Part shown: one piece after another, positions 34,150 through 45,044 of the stretch
Layout of the letters: each line of letters starts with the position of its first letter
Numbering within the stretch: position 1 is the stretch's first letter
NCBI GenBank assembly: GCA_030522415.1
Contig: CM060104.1
Location: 11,428,229-11,492,228, forward strand
Length of the DNA stretch: 64,000 nt
Source: Channallabes apus
Taxonomy: Eukaryota; Chordata; Actinopteri; Siluriformes; Clariidae
Direction: 5' to 3'
Made by a program: the position numbers and the translations under genes
The notes under the pieces: generated by a model
The model's input: the letters and a program-made list of their open reading frames with translations, nothing else
What the model was told of the DNA's origin: nothing
The model's database searches: none

Positions 34150-35560
34150 TTTCCCGTTTTTTCGACCGTGTCATCGACCAGCGACGAACCCAGCGGATTT
34201 GGAACAACTCAGACAGGCACTTTCAACACAAGGAACCCTGTTAGGGTTCCACCAGCAAAGCATCAAACAAGTCAGTCAAACATTCTCCTCCATCTCCTCA
34301 CAATTGGAACAACTCCTAGCTACATCCTCTCCTACCATTTGCCAAGAGCCAAACCTCCCGCATCCACGGCCTTGAATGGCACACCCGGAACATGCTGCTC
34401 CTTTGTTTCTCAGTGTTCCCTGTTTCTGGAGCTCCAAGCATCATCTTTTCTCACGGAGCGCTCTAGAGTGGCATTCATGATCACACTCCTAACCGAGCAG
34501 GCAAGCGAGTGGGGAACTGCTGTTTGGGATGCCAACAACCTATGTTGTTCTACTTTCAAGATGTTCACTGAAGAGATGAAAAGGGTGTTCGACTGCTCCA
34601 ACTCTGGCAGGGACACCGCCAGGCAACTACTGGAGCTCCGCCAATACCCTCGCTCTGCTTACGATTATGCTATTGACTTTCGCATACTGGCTGCATCCAC
34701 GAATTGGGACACCCAGGCGCTCTATGATGCCTTCCCTCACGGCCTTTCTGAGGAAATCAAGGATTGCCTGCTCGTCCAGGAGCTACCCAGCGATCTTAAT
34801 GGTCTCATGGAGCTAGCAGGACGTACAGACACTCGGTTATCTCGCAGACACCACACTCAACCTCCATCCTCGCTCAGACCCAGGTCCTCAGCCCCACCTC
34901 GACCGCCTACCTACCCTCTTTCTTCACCAACTTCTAGGTCTGACCCTGAGCCCATGCAGGTGAATCGAACCCGCATCTCTCTGGAGGAGCACCAGCGAAG
35001 ACTCCAGTCTGTTTCATTTCAGAATCTCATTTCTGCATCGGAGGTGAAGGACCTCAATCTCCCAACAACCCTGCATGACAATCCACTTTCCGTTCGGGCC
35101 CTTCATGGAACCCCTTTGCCTGCCATTACCCATCGTACCATCCCAGTTACTCTACAGATTTCTGGTAACCATACAGAAGATCTTCCCTTCCTAGTCATGC
35201 ACCATGCCCATACATCTCTCATCCTTGGACGACCCTGGCTTACCCGGCACAATCCCCACATTGACTGGATAAAGAATACGATCCAGGAATGGAGCCCTTC
35301 ATGTCTGACATCCTGTCTCAAGTCAGCCCGTTACCCACCTGCTACAGATTCCACCGACAAGGACTTCCCTGACCTGTCTACCGTCCCTCCTGAATACACA
35401 GATCTCAAACTGGTTTTCAGCAAGTCACGAGCCCTCTCGCTACCACCTCACAGGCCCAATGATTGTGCTATTGACCTCCTCCCAGGCACCACTCCCCCCA
35501 GGGGGAGGCTATATTCGCTCTCTTCAAAGGAAAGGGAGGTTATGGACAAATATATCTCAG
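34150..35560 (+). pseudogene. gypsy Gag-protease-RT N-terminus, frameshifted
   Basis: The Gag N-terminus is in the frame near 34,180-34,375 (NPADLEQLRQALSTQGTLLG), a pattern common to fish gypsy Gags. The frame then shifts and the Gag core follows (FMITLLTEQASEWGTAVW, FKMFTEEMKRVFD, YDYAIDFRILAAS). The CCHC knuckle and protease catalytic motif are deleted between about 35,010 and 35,040. The protease end (LILGRPWLTRHNPHIDW) and the RT entrance (PPHRPNDCAIDLLPG, RGRLYSLSSKEREVMDKYIS) complete it before the (GT)n tract. No catalytic RT motif remains. Confidence 0.75.
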
Positions 35561-35720
35561 TATATATCTCAGTGTGTGTGTGTGTGTGTGTGTGTGTGAG
35601 TGTGTGTATATTTGTGGACTTCCGTGTTCGCGGACAACAGACAAGTGTGCTCACATCAACAATTTGAATCTCATTCACTTCATGCCGAAATAATCAATCG
35701 AGCATTAGTTGCTGCTATAT

Positions 35721-35784
35721 AAATACTATTTTGTTTATTATTTTGGCCTGGGTCCATCCTGAATCTGATCCTCCTCCTCCTCCT

Positions 35785-35828
<44 letters not shown>

Positions 35829-36299
35829 CAAACCTCATTATTTCATCAGTTAATGATTGGATCTAGTTCTTTCTGCCATATACCACCATTTCCATACAGT
35901 TTAAAATAGAACCCTGAACCATTCTTTTGCTGTATGGCCCAACCCTAGACTGGGACGTAACACCATATTTAAGTGACCACTTTGATTTTCAAGCACAAGA
36001 AAGACAACAGCTTTATTATGCAAAGGTGTTCCTTCAGTTAAAAACAACTAGTTTGAGATTTATATCTGCTCATCTTTTTTGAACTATGCTAGAATGCCTC
36101 ATCCCACCCCCGCTGTTAAAAAAAATAAAAAAGTAGCTCGGTAACTTTAAATTTTTTAATGAGCTACTTTTTACTTTTACTTGAGTAGATTTTTGCAATG
36201 GTAACTTTACTTGTACTTAAGTAAAATTTCTCTGAAGTAACAGTATTTGTACTTGAGTACAAAATTTTATTACTCTTTCCACCTCTGGTCCCAACACAT
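35721..36299. other. (GT)n microsatellite and a fish interspersed repeat fragment
   Basis: A (GT)n tract lies at 35,786-35,825. At 36,130-36,290 the alternating ACTTGAGTA / TACTTAAGTA words ending in CTCTTTCCACCTCTG resemble a widespread fish non-autonomous DNA repeat. No gene is present. Confidence 0.45.
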
Positions 36300-36622
36300 T
36301 AAACCCAAAGTCAAATTTTCAATGCTCAGAGAAATACCAAAAAACAAAAAGGAGCTATGTCTCAGACCCTCCAGGACTTAGTTAGCATGTTAAAATGTTA
36401 AAAGTGCATAACAACACAATTAGAAAATGAGTGAACAAGTATGGTTTGCTTGAAAGGATTGCCAGAAGATAGCCTCTTCTTTCTAAAAAGAACATGGAAG
36501 CATAACCGAGGCTCCCAATACTGCTTCTGAACAAACCACAAGGGTTCTGAGACAATGTCCTATGAACAAATGAAACCAAAGTGAAGGTGTTTGACCTTTA
36601 TGCCTGGCACAAGCCAAAAAGC
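36300..36622 (+). mobile_element. Tc1-like family 1 transposase fragment, left of gypsy A
   Basis: This is decayed transposase DNA in plus orientation. It corresponds to the region from the DNA-binding domain (ATGCTCAGAGAAAT, CAGGACTTAGTTAGCATG) into the catalytic domain (AAAGAACATGG, AAACCACAAGG). No frame is open. It breaks at the gypsy A insertion and resumes at 40,922. Confidence 0.7.
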
Positions 36623-36992
36623 TGTCATGCACACTCAGCCGCGGCCGGCACTAGGACCCGGAAGTAAGACGGTCGCGAACCTGAAAGCATAAAAGGATAC
36701 AAGATGGCGCCGCACACCGCTCTGTCATTGAGTTTTGTCCATGTCATTTCGGAATCGTTCCCGTGTATGTGAGTACTCACTTTCTTGGCTTTGCTTCCAG
36801 ACTGAGTGTGTGTTTATAGAACGAGGGTTAGATTGTGTCTTTCCTTTGCTCATTTATTGTGAGAGTTCTTAGATCAAATCGCGTGATTTTCCTGCCCGCT
36901 TGTGTTCCATCCGCGTTTGGGTTTACCATTCACGCTACAGGGCTAACTGCTAAATCTACGTCTTTTTGGTCGTCATTAGGTTAGTTCAGACA
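36623..36992 (+). repeat. 5' LTR of gypsy A
   Basis: It begins TGTCATGCACAC and ends TTCAGACA. CATAAAAGG at 36,688-36,696 serves as a TATA-like box, and the inferred start of R is 36,719. About 70% similar by eye to the gypsy B LTR, so they are different but related families. Confidence 0.9.
36719..36729 (+). promoter_or_regulatory. Putative self-primer at the 5' end of gypsy A RNA
   Basis: GCTCTGTCATT begins 31 nt after the start of the TATA-like box and is the exact reverse complement of the 11 nt at 36,994-37,004. In Tf1 the first 11 nt of the mRNA fold back and prime minus-strand synthesis; length and position agree. The 3' LTR has the same 11-mer at 40,648-40,658. Confidence 0.75.
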
Positions 36993-36993
36993 G

Positions 36994-37004
36994 AATGACA
37001 GAGC
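36994..37004 (+). promoter_or_regulatory. Putative primer binding site of gypsy A, overlapping the gag start
   Basis: AATGACAGAGC starts one base past the 5' LTR. It pairs with 36,719-36,729 over 11 bp and contains the gag ATG (36,995-36,997) and the codons for Thr2 and Glu3. No room for a conventional tRNA primer site exists between LTR and gag. Confidence 0.75.
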
Positions 37005-38023
37005 CTAGAGCAGTGAACCCAGCGGATCACGCACGCCTGTGCGATGTGGTTGACCAGCATGCTGTGCTTATCAATAAGCTCACCGGGGAGCTCGATTCTC
37101 TGCGCCGGAGTGTCCAAGACGTTGCGGCCTTGCGCCGCGAGGTGGCGGAGCTTAAGTGGGAGAACGCGAGCCTCCGGGCGACTGTTGATGGCATGGCTAG
37201 CGGTCCGCCCGCCGCAGCGGCCCCGCACCCGCCCTTCTGATGTTTTCCTAGCACTTACGGATAAATGGGATGGCACGGATGGGAAGTGCAGTGTGTTTTT
37301 AACATCGCTGGAACTGGTGTTTGAGTTAAATGCCACCAAATACTCCACCGACCGGCTACGCATTGCACTGCTCGTTTCGTTGCTATCAGGGCAGGCAGCA
37401 GAGTGGGCCACGGCAGTCCTGCGCGCTGACACTGACACCCCACACTCGTATAACGAGTTCACCCGTCAGCTTAAGCTAACTTTTGAGCATCCTGCGGGCG
37501 AGGTTGAGGCCGACACGAAGCTCTATCATCTGCGGCGGGGAGGATTGTCCGTGAGCCGGTACACTGCGGACTTCCGCACCCTCGCCATCCAGACCTCCTG
37601 GGGAGACGCAGCCCTCCGGACGTCCTACTTCGAGGGACTGGCTACTCGTATCAAAGACGAGCTAGCTGGACGAGAGCTGCCAGCCACACTGGAGGGGCTG
37701 ATCCAACTGGCCCTCCTCATTGACCAGCGCCTTCTCTCCCGTCCAAAGCCAGCACCTCGAACCCTGCTGCCAGCTCCCACCTATACTCACACCATATCCA
37801 GACCACCACCCACCGTCACCCCGCCTTCACCGGACGTGTCGGATCTCCACCCCCTGCCGTGGTTGACACTGGAGCCGGGGAACCCATGCAACTAGGGCAC
37901 GCCTCCCTGACCGTGGCGGAACGCGAGAGGTGTTACCGCGAAGGACTGTGCGCCTACTGTGGTTCAGCAGCGCACAACCGAGCCACCTGTCCCTTCTGTC
38001 CGGGAAACGCCCAACCCCGGTGA
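36995..38023 (+). pseudogene. gypsy A Gag, two compensating frameshifts
   Basis: The start MTEPRAVNPADHARLCDVVD (36,995) is followed by a coiled-coil-like heptad region (LTGELDSLRRSVQDVAALRR). A one-base loss near 37,225 in a C-rich linker moves the Gag core into the next frame: SDVFLALTDKWDGTDGKCS, LRIALLVSLLSGQAAEWATA, YNEFTRQLKLTFEHPAGEV and VSRYTADFRTLAIQ. A second shift near 37,800-37,840 restores the first frame, in which a CCHC knuckle ([14 protein letters not shown]) is read before a TGA at 38,021. In related elements Gag coats the RNA in particles. The start is chosen because ATG lies within the conserved primer-site segment, as in gypsy B. Confidence 0.82.
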
Positions 38024-38114
38024 ATGAGAGGAGAGACTCACCGGGCACCATCCATCTCTCCGCCACCACCGAAACCACCAGACAACCAGAAACCACCTCA
38101 AGACCTCCTACAAA

Positions 38115-40583
38115 TTGGTGCGCATCAGGGAGGGTGATGAGTGGAAGACGGCCTTCATCACCCCCACTGGACACTACGAGAGCCTGGTTATCCCTTTTGG
38201 ACTCTGCAACGCACCCTCGGCCTTCCAACGATTCATCAACGATGTCCTCAGGGACATGCTAGGCCAATGGGTGATCGTTTATCTGGACGACATATTAATT
38301 TACTCCCGTACCACTGAAGAACACACCCGGCATGTTAGAGCGGTTCTAAAGAGATTGCTCGCCCACCAGCAGTACTGTAAGCTGGAAAAGTGTGCTTTTC
38401 ATGAGCACTCCACCACGTTCCTGGGTTTTATCATCACGCCCCAGGGTGTGGCCATGGACCCGCAGAAGCTGGAGCTTGTACGTCACTGGCCCCTACCCAG
38501 GACACTAAAACAGATCCAACGCTTTCTCGGGTTTGCGAATTTTTTTCGTCGCTTTATCTGGGGCTACAGTAAAGTTGCAGCACCGGTCACTGCACTTACC
38601 AGGCTCTCCACCCATTCCTTCCAACTCAACCCTACCGCCATCTCAGCTTTCCACAGATTCTGCCACCTGTTCACCACCGCACCTATTCTTCTCCATCCGG
38701 ATGCCAGCCAACCGTTCGTTGTGGAGGTGGACGCGTCGGAGGTGGGCGACGGCGCTGTTCTCTCTCAACGAGGTCCAGACCAGAAGCTACACCCATGTGG
38801 CTTCTACTCCAAAAAGTTCAACCCCACTCGGCAGCGATACGGAGTAGGGGACCATGAACTGTTGGGCATAAATTGGGCTTTGGAGGAATGGCGTCACTGG
38901 CTCCAGGGCGCCAGTGTGCCGTTCATCGTCTGGACGGACCACCAGATCCTACTCATGATCCGTAACCTAAAACAGTTAAACCCACGACAGGCACGGTGGG
39001 CCCTGTTCTTCGAACAGTACGATTTCCATCTTTCGTACCGCCCGGGGTCAAAGAACACCAAGCCCGACACCCTCTCCCGTCAGTACGAACAAGAGGCGCC
39101 CCAGGCGGAGCCCGTGCCTGTCCGTCCACCCACCCGGATCATCGCACACCTGCACTGGGACATGGAAACGAGGGTCCGTCAGGCACTGACCAACGAACCC
39201 GCACCGGCAGGCGTGCTGCCCAGACGGCTCTATGTTCCCACTCCACTCAGGCCCGAAGTCCTCCAGTGGGGCCACTCTTCGCCCATCGCGGGACACCAGG
39301 GAACCCGAAGAACCCTCACCTTTGTGGGACGGGCCTTCTGGTGGCCGTCGAGGAGGAGGGAGGTCACCGAGTTCGTCCGGGCGTGCCCAGTGTGCGCCAG
39401 GGCGACGAACTCTAACCAACCAACGCCGGGGGAGCTCCAACCACTCCCAGTTCGCCGTCGGCCCTGGTCGCACATTGCCGTCGACTTCATCACGGGCCTG
39501 CCGGCCTCGGAAGGAAAGGACGTCATCCTCACCATCGTGGACCGCTTCTCCAATGCAGTGCACCTGGTGGCCCTCACCGGACTCCCGTCAGCTAAAAACA
39601 CAGCCGAGCTGATATTGGAGCACGTAGTCCGATTGCATGGGTTCCCCAAGGACATCGTTTCGGACAGAGGTCCCCAGTTCACCGCCCGGTTCTCGAGGGC
39701 TTTCTGCCATCTGATCAATTCGTCCTGCAGTCTGTCCTCCGGTTACCATCCCCAGACGAATGGTCAGACGGAGCGAACCAACCAACAGCTGGACCGTTAC
39801 CTGAGATGCTTCGTGTCGGATCGTCAACGCTCCTGGGCCCGCTACCTCAAGTGGGCTGAGTTGTCCCACAATCTCCATGTGTCCTCAACCACCAACCTAA
39901 GCCCATTTGAGGTGTGCTATGGTTTCCAACCTCCGATGTTCGCCCACCAAGAACCGGAGGTTGATGTACCATCGGCCCAACAGTTGGTTCACCAGTGCCG
40001 GCGGCTATGGCACCAAGCCAACCTCGCCATACGGCGCACCAACACCAGCTACGTAACTCATCACCGCCGCCGGCACCCCCCGGGACGGTTGTACCACATA
40101 GGTGACAAGGTGTGGCTTTCCACCAAGAACCTCCACCTGCACACAGATTCACGAAAGCTATCACCCAGGTTCATTGGCCCATATCGCATCACCCTCAGGA
40201 TCAACCCTGTCACCTACCGGCTCCAGCTGCCTGCGGCGCTCCGGATCCACCCCGTCTTCCACACTTCCCAACTGAAACCATTCATCACCTCACCCATGGT
40301 TACACCCACCCCCCCTGCTCCTCCCCCCGTATCATTGACGGTGGCCCTGCTTACACCGTGCGATGGATCCTCGACGCGCGCCCTTGGGGCAGGGGCACCC
40401 AGTATCTGGTTGACTGGGAGGGCTACGGCCCCGAGGAGCGGTCTTGGGTTCCAGCTCGCTTCGTCCTCGACCCCAGGCTCATTAGGGACTACCGTCACCG
40501 GGTATCCTCCACCCCTGGACCGTCCGGAGTCGGTCCTGGACAGGGGGGTACTGTCATGCACACTCAGCCGCGACCGGCACTAG
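38115..40583 (+). pseudogene. gypsy A Pol: RT (C-terminal half), RNase H, integrase
   Basis: One 822-codon frame is open. It starts inside RT at [13 protein letters not shown], keeps the catalytic [12 protein letters not shown], and reads the connection (LGFANFFRRFI) and RNase H ([45 protein letters not shown]). The integrase follows, with an HHCC-type zinc region (H-X-H then CPVCARA) and a DDE core ([27 protein letters not shown]). The GPY/F module [19 protein letters not shown] is intact. The protease and the RT front with the first catalytic Asp are deleted. After about residue 735 the frame is wrong because a base is missing in the C run at 40,323-40,328, so the chromodomain is read only in the next frame. 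Met at 38,115 is just the first ATG and not a natural start. Confidence 0.88.
40329..40550 (+). pseudogene. Chromodomain at the C-terminus of gypsy A Pol (out of frame)
   Basis: In the frame one base off the main pol frame the sequence reads [20 protein letters not shown], then [19 protein letters not shown], then DPRLIRDYR. The aromatic and WEGYG / SWVP pattern is diagnostic of the chromodomain that chromoviruses carry after integrase and use to direct integration to marked chromatin. A single-base indel at 40,323-40,328 separates it from integrase. Confidence 0.88.
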
Positions 40584-40921
40584 GACCCGGAAGTAAGACG
40601 GTCGCGAACCTGAAAGCATAAAAGGATACAAGATGGCGCCGCACACCGCTCTGTCATTGAGTTTTGCCCATGTCATTTCAGAATCGTTCCCGTGTATGTG
40701 AGTACTCACTTTCTTGGCTTTGCTTCCAGACTGAGTGTGTGTTTATAGAACGAGGGTTAGATTGTGTCTTTCCTTTGCTCAGTTATTGTGCGAGTTCTTA
40801 GATCAAATCGCGTGATTATCCTGCCTGCTCGTGTTCCATCCGCGCTTGGGTTTACCATTCACGCTACAGGGCTAACTGCTAAAGCTACGTCTTTTTGGTC
40901 ATCATTAGGTTAGTTCTGACA
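40552..40921 (+). repeat. 3' LTR of gypsy A
   Basis: 370 bp, TGTCATGC...TTCTGACA, preceded by the purine run GGACAGGGGGG. It matches the 5' LTR apart from about twelve substitutions and no indels that I can see. Confidence 0.9.
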
Positions 40922-41345
40922 AAAATATTTTAGCAGAAATATGAAAGACACCATTGTCAAGCACAAAAGTCCTGATGTGTATTTATTTGCAGCCACAGGA
41001 CCTGGACATGTTGCAATCTTTGAGTTATCCATGAACTCCTCTCCTCTCATGAACTACGCCATCTGCCCAACAGCTAAAGCCTGGGCAAAATTGGACCTTG
41101 CAACCAGTAAATCCACATCAGAATGGCTGAAAAATAGAAAATTAAAGTTTTTGAATAACTTAGTCGTGACCAAGTCCAGACCTCAACCCAACTGAAATGC
41201 TGTGGTTGGACCTTAAGTGCATTAGCATAAGCATAAGCGAATACCCAAAGCTCAATGAACTGAAGCAATGTTGTAAAGAAGAATGTGCCAAAATTCCTTT
41301 ACAACAAGAGTGACTCATAAATGAATTGATTACTTCAATATTAAA
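40922..41345 (+). mobile_element. Tc1-like family 1 transposase fragment, right of gypsy A
   Basis: It continues the transposase split at 36,622. Readable pieces are ATGPGHVAIFELSMNSSP, a catalytic-domain segment around WLKNRKLKF, and a decayed SPDLNPIEMLW-type stretch at about 41,170-41,205. The D and E of the DDE triad cannot be placed in a single frame. It ends near 41,345, just before the L2-type LINE. Confidence 0.75.
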
Positions 41346-41388
41346 TATTGTCTCGTTTAAAATAATTCAATATTAGAATCAGACATTC

Positions 41389-44300
41389 CAAGATGGCGCC
41401 AGTGTTTGTGGCTTGCCGTCTGTCATCTGTCTTACTTGTGTGTTTATTATTACTTTTAGCTTCACAAAATATCTTCTCACTACTGGTGTATGATCGCCAA
41501 TCACTACTGAATCTTCGTTGGTCTGCAGTGGATTGGGGGCAATTTGACAATGAAGTACGTGATTCTCTCCCACCACTGTTATCGGGGATACCGGCTTTCC
41601 TCTACCGGGCCCCACGCTCACCTCGCCGGAGAAAGAGTCACAGGCGCCGAGGTAAACGCGGCGGGCGATTAGTGAAGTTGAAGGCTTTTCTGGCTCAACA
41701 TGGATCGAGTACTCGCCTCTCTGTTTCCTGGCGATTCTGTGATGAGGTCGACTCATGGTTAGTGCCTGTTTCTGGCTCGGATCAGTGGAGTGAAACACCG
41801 CGACCCCGCCCACTCTACCTGCGCCAGCGAGGAGTGAATCTCCAGAATCTGCGGCCTCTGGCGCGCGCTCCCCTCGCTACTGCTGTATCAGCTCCGGCTC
41901 CCATCAGGATGGGCCTGGTAAACACCAGATCCGTAATGAACAAAACGTTTATCTTAAAGGAGTTTTTTACCTCACAGGAATTGGATTTCCTCTGTGTGAC
42001 TGAAACCTGGCTGTCTCCTGGTGAGTCCAGCGCGATCTCTGAACTCCTGCCGTGTGATTGCCGGTATTTAAATACTCCGCGGTCCTCTGGTCGTGGAGGA
42101 GGTCTAGCTACTGTTTTTAAATCGAAGTTTGTCTGTAAACAGTTGTTTCTCCCGGTCTTTTTCTCCAGCTTTGAAATAAGCCTTTTTGAGCTGGCTCAGT
42201 CTCCTGCGCTGCTGTGTGCTGTGGTCTACCGGCCGCCTAAGTACAATAAGGACTTCTTAAGTGACTTTGCTGATTTCTTGGCTGAATGTATGCCTAGATA
42301 TGATCAAGTGGTAATTGTTGGGGATTTTAATATTCATGTGTGCTGTCCTGACAAGCCCCTGGTAAAGGACTTTTTAGATTTAGTGGACTCTTTTAACTTT
42401 ATTCAGTCTGTCAATGGTCCCACTCAGAAATGTGGGCACACATTGGATCTTGTACTGTCTCGTGGCTTATCTGTCCTCAATGTGGAAATTGGGGATGCTG
42501 TGTTTTCAGACCATATGCCTGTTTTATTTGATTTTGTACCTTTCTCTCAACCTGTTAAATCGTGTGATTCGGTTCGTCACTGCCGTGTCTTTAATCCCAC
42601 CTCCGCCACTCATTTTTCTGCAATTTTCACTTGTGACTGGGATTTACAATCCTCGGCGTCGCTCAGCACTGAGGAGCTAATATTCCAGTTTGATTCTGCC
42701 TGTCAAATCGCATTGGATTCGGCAGCTCCCTTAAAAATCAGACGATCAAAGGCTAGATCAGAGCCATGGCTAAATGATGTCACCCGTGCTGCTAGAAGGG
42801 AATGCCGGAGAGCTGAACGGAGGTGGAAAAAGGACAGGTTACAGGTGTCATTGGAAATGTTAAGAGGAAGCTGGTGTCATTATCAAAAAGCTGTGAAAGC
42901 CGCTAAAACAAATTTTTTTTCTGATCTTATTGTTTCTAATTCTCATGACTCTCGTGTTCTTTTTAACACATTGAACTCTGTTCTTAATGCTCATGAACCT
43001 GTCCCTTTGAAGGCTTCTATGGAAACCTGGAACCTGGATGAATTTCTTCACTATTTTATGGATAAGGTTAAACACATCAGGTCCCTTGTTTTACCATCTG
43101 TTAGCGACCCACCAATTTTAAGACCTTGTATGAATGTGTTCGAGCATTTTGAGCCTGTCTCCCTTACTTTTTTAGGGGATCTGGTTTCCTGTAGTAAGCC
43201 ATCTGGCTCCCCTTCTGATATTACCCCTCCTAATTTTGTTAAGGAAGTTTTCCCCATTTTGGGTCCTTTTATTCTTGCTATTATCAATAGCAGTTTAATT
43301 TCTAGTGTGATGCCGAAAAATTTTATACATGCTGTGGTGCAACCCTTGCTAAAAAAGTCTGGCCTGGATCCTTCTGTTTTGTCAAATTTTAGGCCTATCT
43401 GCAAGCTACCTTTTTTGGCCAAACTCCTGGAAAAAATTGTCCATTTGCAACTGCAGCCCTTCCTTTATGAACAGTCAATTTTGGAAGTTTTGAGTTTTGA
43501 GTCAGTACTGAGTCTGCTCTTCTAAGAGTTTTTAATGACATTTTCTTAGCAACCGACTCCGGGGACTCTGTACTACTTGTGCTTCTAGATTTAACAGCGG
43601 CTTTCGACACCATAGACCATGAGATTCTTTTATCCAGGTTGGAACAGTGGGTGGGCATTACAGGCTCAGCTTTGCAGTGGTTTAGGTCCTACCTCTCTGA
43701 TAGAACCTTCTGTGTCAGTGTAGATGGTTTCACTTCCAAATCTGCTGCCCTTCCTTGGGGGGTACCACAGGGCTCCATTCTTGGTCCACTTTTATTCTCC
43801 TTGTATTTGCTCCCACTTGGAGCTATTTTCCGGAAATATAACATCTCCTTTCATTTTTATGCAGATGACTGTCAGGTTTACCTCCCATTAAAACACAGTG
43901 GTGCATGTTCTGTCAAGCTTCTTCTGGACTGCCTTGTTGATGTTAAAAGATGGTTGGCGTTTAATTTCTTGAATGTCAATGAGGGAAAGACCGAAGTTAT
44001 GTTGTTTAGACCAAATGGCTCCCGCAAATCTCCTCGCTTTGACCTCTCCTCCTTGGCCCCTTTTGAGAAAGCCATGATTACAAATTTGGGTATTAAAATG
44101 GATCCTACTCTAAAAATGGATAGCCAAGTAAATGCTGTTGTAAAATCCAGTTTTTTCCATTTGAGGCGAGTAGCAAAGATTAAGCCTATATTGTCAAGGC
44201 TGGATCTGGAATCGGTTGTCCATGCTTTTATAACCTCTCGTCTTGACTACTGTAATGCTTTATTCTTCGGAATCAACCATACCACTATGGCTCGCCTACA

Positions 44301-44998
44301 GTTGGTGCAAAATGCCACAGCTCGTTTTTTAACTGGTACAGGCAGACGGGAGCATATTACCCCAATCTTGGCTTCCCTTCACTGGCTTCCAGTGTATTTT
44401 AGGATCCGTTTTAAAATTCTTTTATTTGTATTTGAGTGTTTAAATGGTCTTGCCCCTGCCTATCTGGTGGAATTGCTGCACCCATATGTTCCATCTCGCT
44501 CCCTCAGGTCTACTGACAAGCTGCATCTCCAAATTCCAAAATCCCGATGCAAACTTCGAGGTGATCGAGCCTTTTCAGTAGCTGCTCCTCATCTATGGAA
44601 TGAGTTACCCTTACTCATTCGACAAGCTCCCTCAGTGGCTGTTTTTAAATCTCGTTTAAAAACTCATTTCTACTCTCTGGCCTTCAACCCAGTGTGAAGT
44701 ATTTTTATTGAGATGTTTTATGTTTTATTTCTTGCTGCTACTTTTATTATCATTATTTTTTATTATTATTAGAAGTATGTTATTTGGTTCGCTATGTTCT
44801 TAGTTGCTTCTTTTCTTGTTACCATCATTTAAATTTTTTAATTTATTTTTACATTTATTTATTTTTATTATTTTATATTATCGATTTACCCTGCTGTTTT
44901 TTGGCCTAAATGTTGACTTTTGTACAGCACTTTGGTCAGCTTTGTTGTTGTTTTAAAGTGCTTTAGAAATAAAGTGGTATGGTATGGTATGGTATATT
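41389..44998 (+). mobile_element. L2-type LINE, nearly full length
   Basis: The element starts near CCAAGATGGCGCC at 41,389, a start typical of this group, and has one long ORF2 region. It ends in an AT-rich 3' UTR with TTTAAAGTGCTTTAGAAATA and a (TGGTA)n tail at 44,978-44,995. It is a different family from the copies at 3-9 kb, although the RT C-terminus is alike. No clear target duplication is seen, which is usual for L2/CR1-type elements. One frameshift is the only lesion found in ORF2. Confidence 0.85.
41393..44697 (+). pseudogene. L2-type LINE ORF2: endonuclease and reverse transcriptase, single frameshift
   Basis: The first piece (41,393-43,525; 710 codons) has a hydrophobic N-terminal segment (residues about 10-30), a basic region (PRRRKSHRRRGKRGGR) and then an apurinic-type endonuclease. 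Visible motifs are GLVNTRSV, CVTETWL, VVYRPPKYN, VIVGDFNIH and FSDHMPVLFDF. The RT begins with LSNFRPICKLPFLAKLLEK. The second piece (in frame from about 43,505; first Met 43,579; ends 44,697) has [35 protein letters not shown], catalytic YADD, and the C-terminal HITPILASLHWLPV and FKSRLKTHFYSLAF. A small deletion around 43,490-43,510 removes the QSGFR-type motif and shifts the frame. Start chosen at the first ATG after the 5' end, inside AAGATGGCG. Confidence 0.88.
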
Positions 44999-45044
44999 AT
45001 AAACCTTATGAATACATGCTATTTACAATGTTTATGTGCAAACT
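44999..45044. other. Short spacer between LINE and Tc1 copy
   Basis: 46 bases of AT-rich DNA with no identity. Confidence 0.4.

Larger units (their letters stand above)
33527..35720 (+). mobile_element. Ty3/gypsy fragment with partial flanking LTR sequence
   Basis: An LTR-like 5' region (about 33,527-34,086, with TTTAAAA at 33,647-33,653 and a (GT)n tract) is followed by gag, protease and the start of RT, and stops at about 35,560. The end of the LTR (34,009-34,086) is repeated at 35,617-35,717, again preceded by (GT)n. The downstream copy carries an extra ~23 bases. Everything from mid-RT to the 3' LTR promoter is gone. The exact left end is uncertain. Confidence 0.65.
36623..40921 (+). mobile_element. 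gypsy A: Tf1/sushi-type chromovirus, nearly full span with an internal deletion
   Basis: Two 370-bp LTRs (36,623-36,992 and 40,552-40,921) differ at roughly a dozen positions, about 97% identical by eye. Between them are gag, a truncated pol and a chromodomain. It sits inside a Tc1-like transposase remnant. The flanking 5-mers AAAGC and AAAAT agree at only three positions, so the target duplication is unclear. About 0.9 kb covering protease and the front of RT is missing compared with gypsy B. A polypurine run GGACAGGGGGGTA abuts the 3' LTR. Confidence 0.9.

Noticed and set aside
39048..39718. Long minus-strand frames opposite gypsy A pol
   Set aside because: They are antisense shadows of a GC-rich coding region, with no domain of their own.
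40329..40550. Host chromodomain protein gene
   Set aside because: The domain directly follows integrase and GPY/F modules inside LTRs, so it is the retrotransposon chromodomain.
36618..40926. Clean 5-bp target duplication for gypsy A
   Set aside because: Flanking AAAGC and AAAAT agree at only three of five bases, so I do not claim it.
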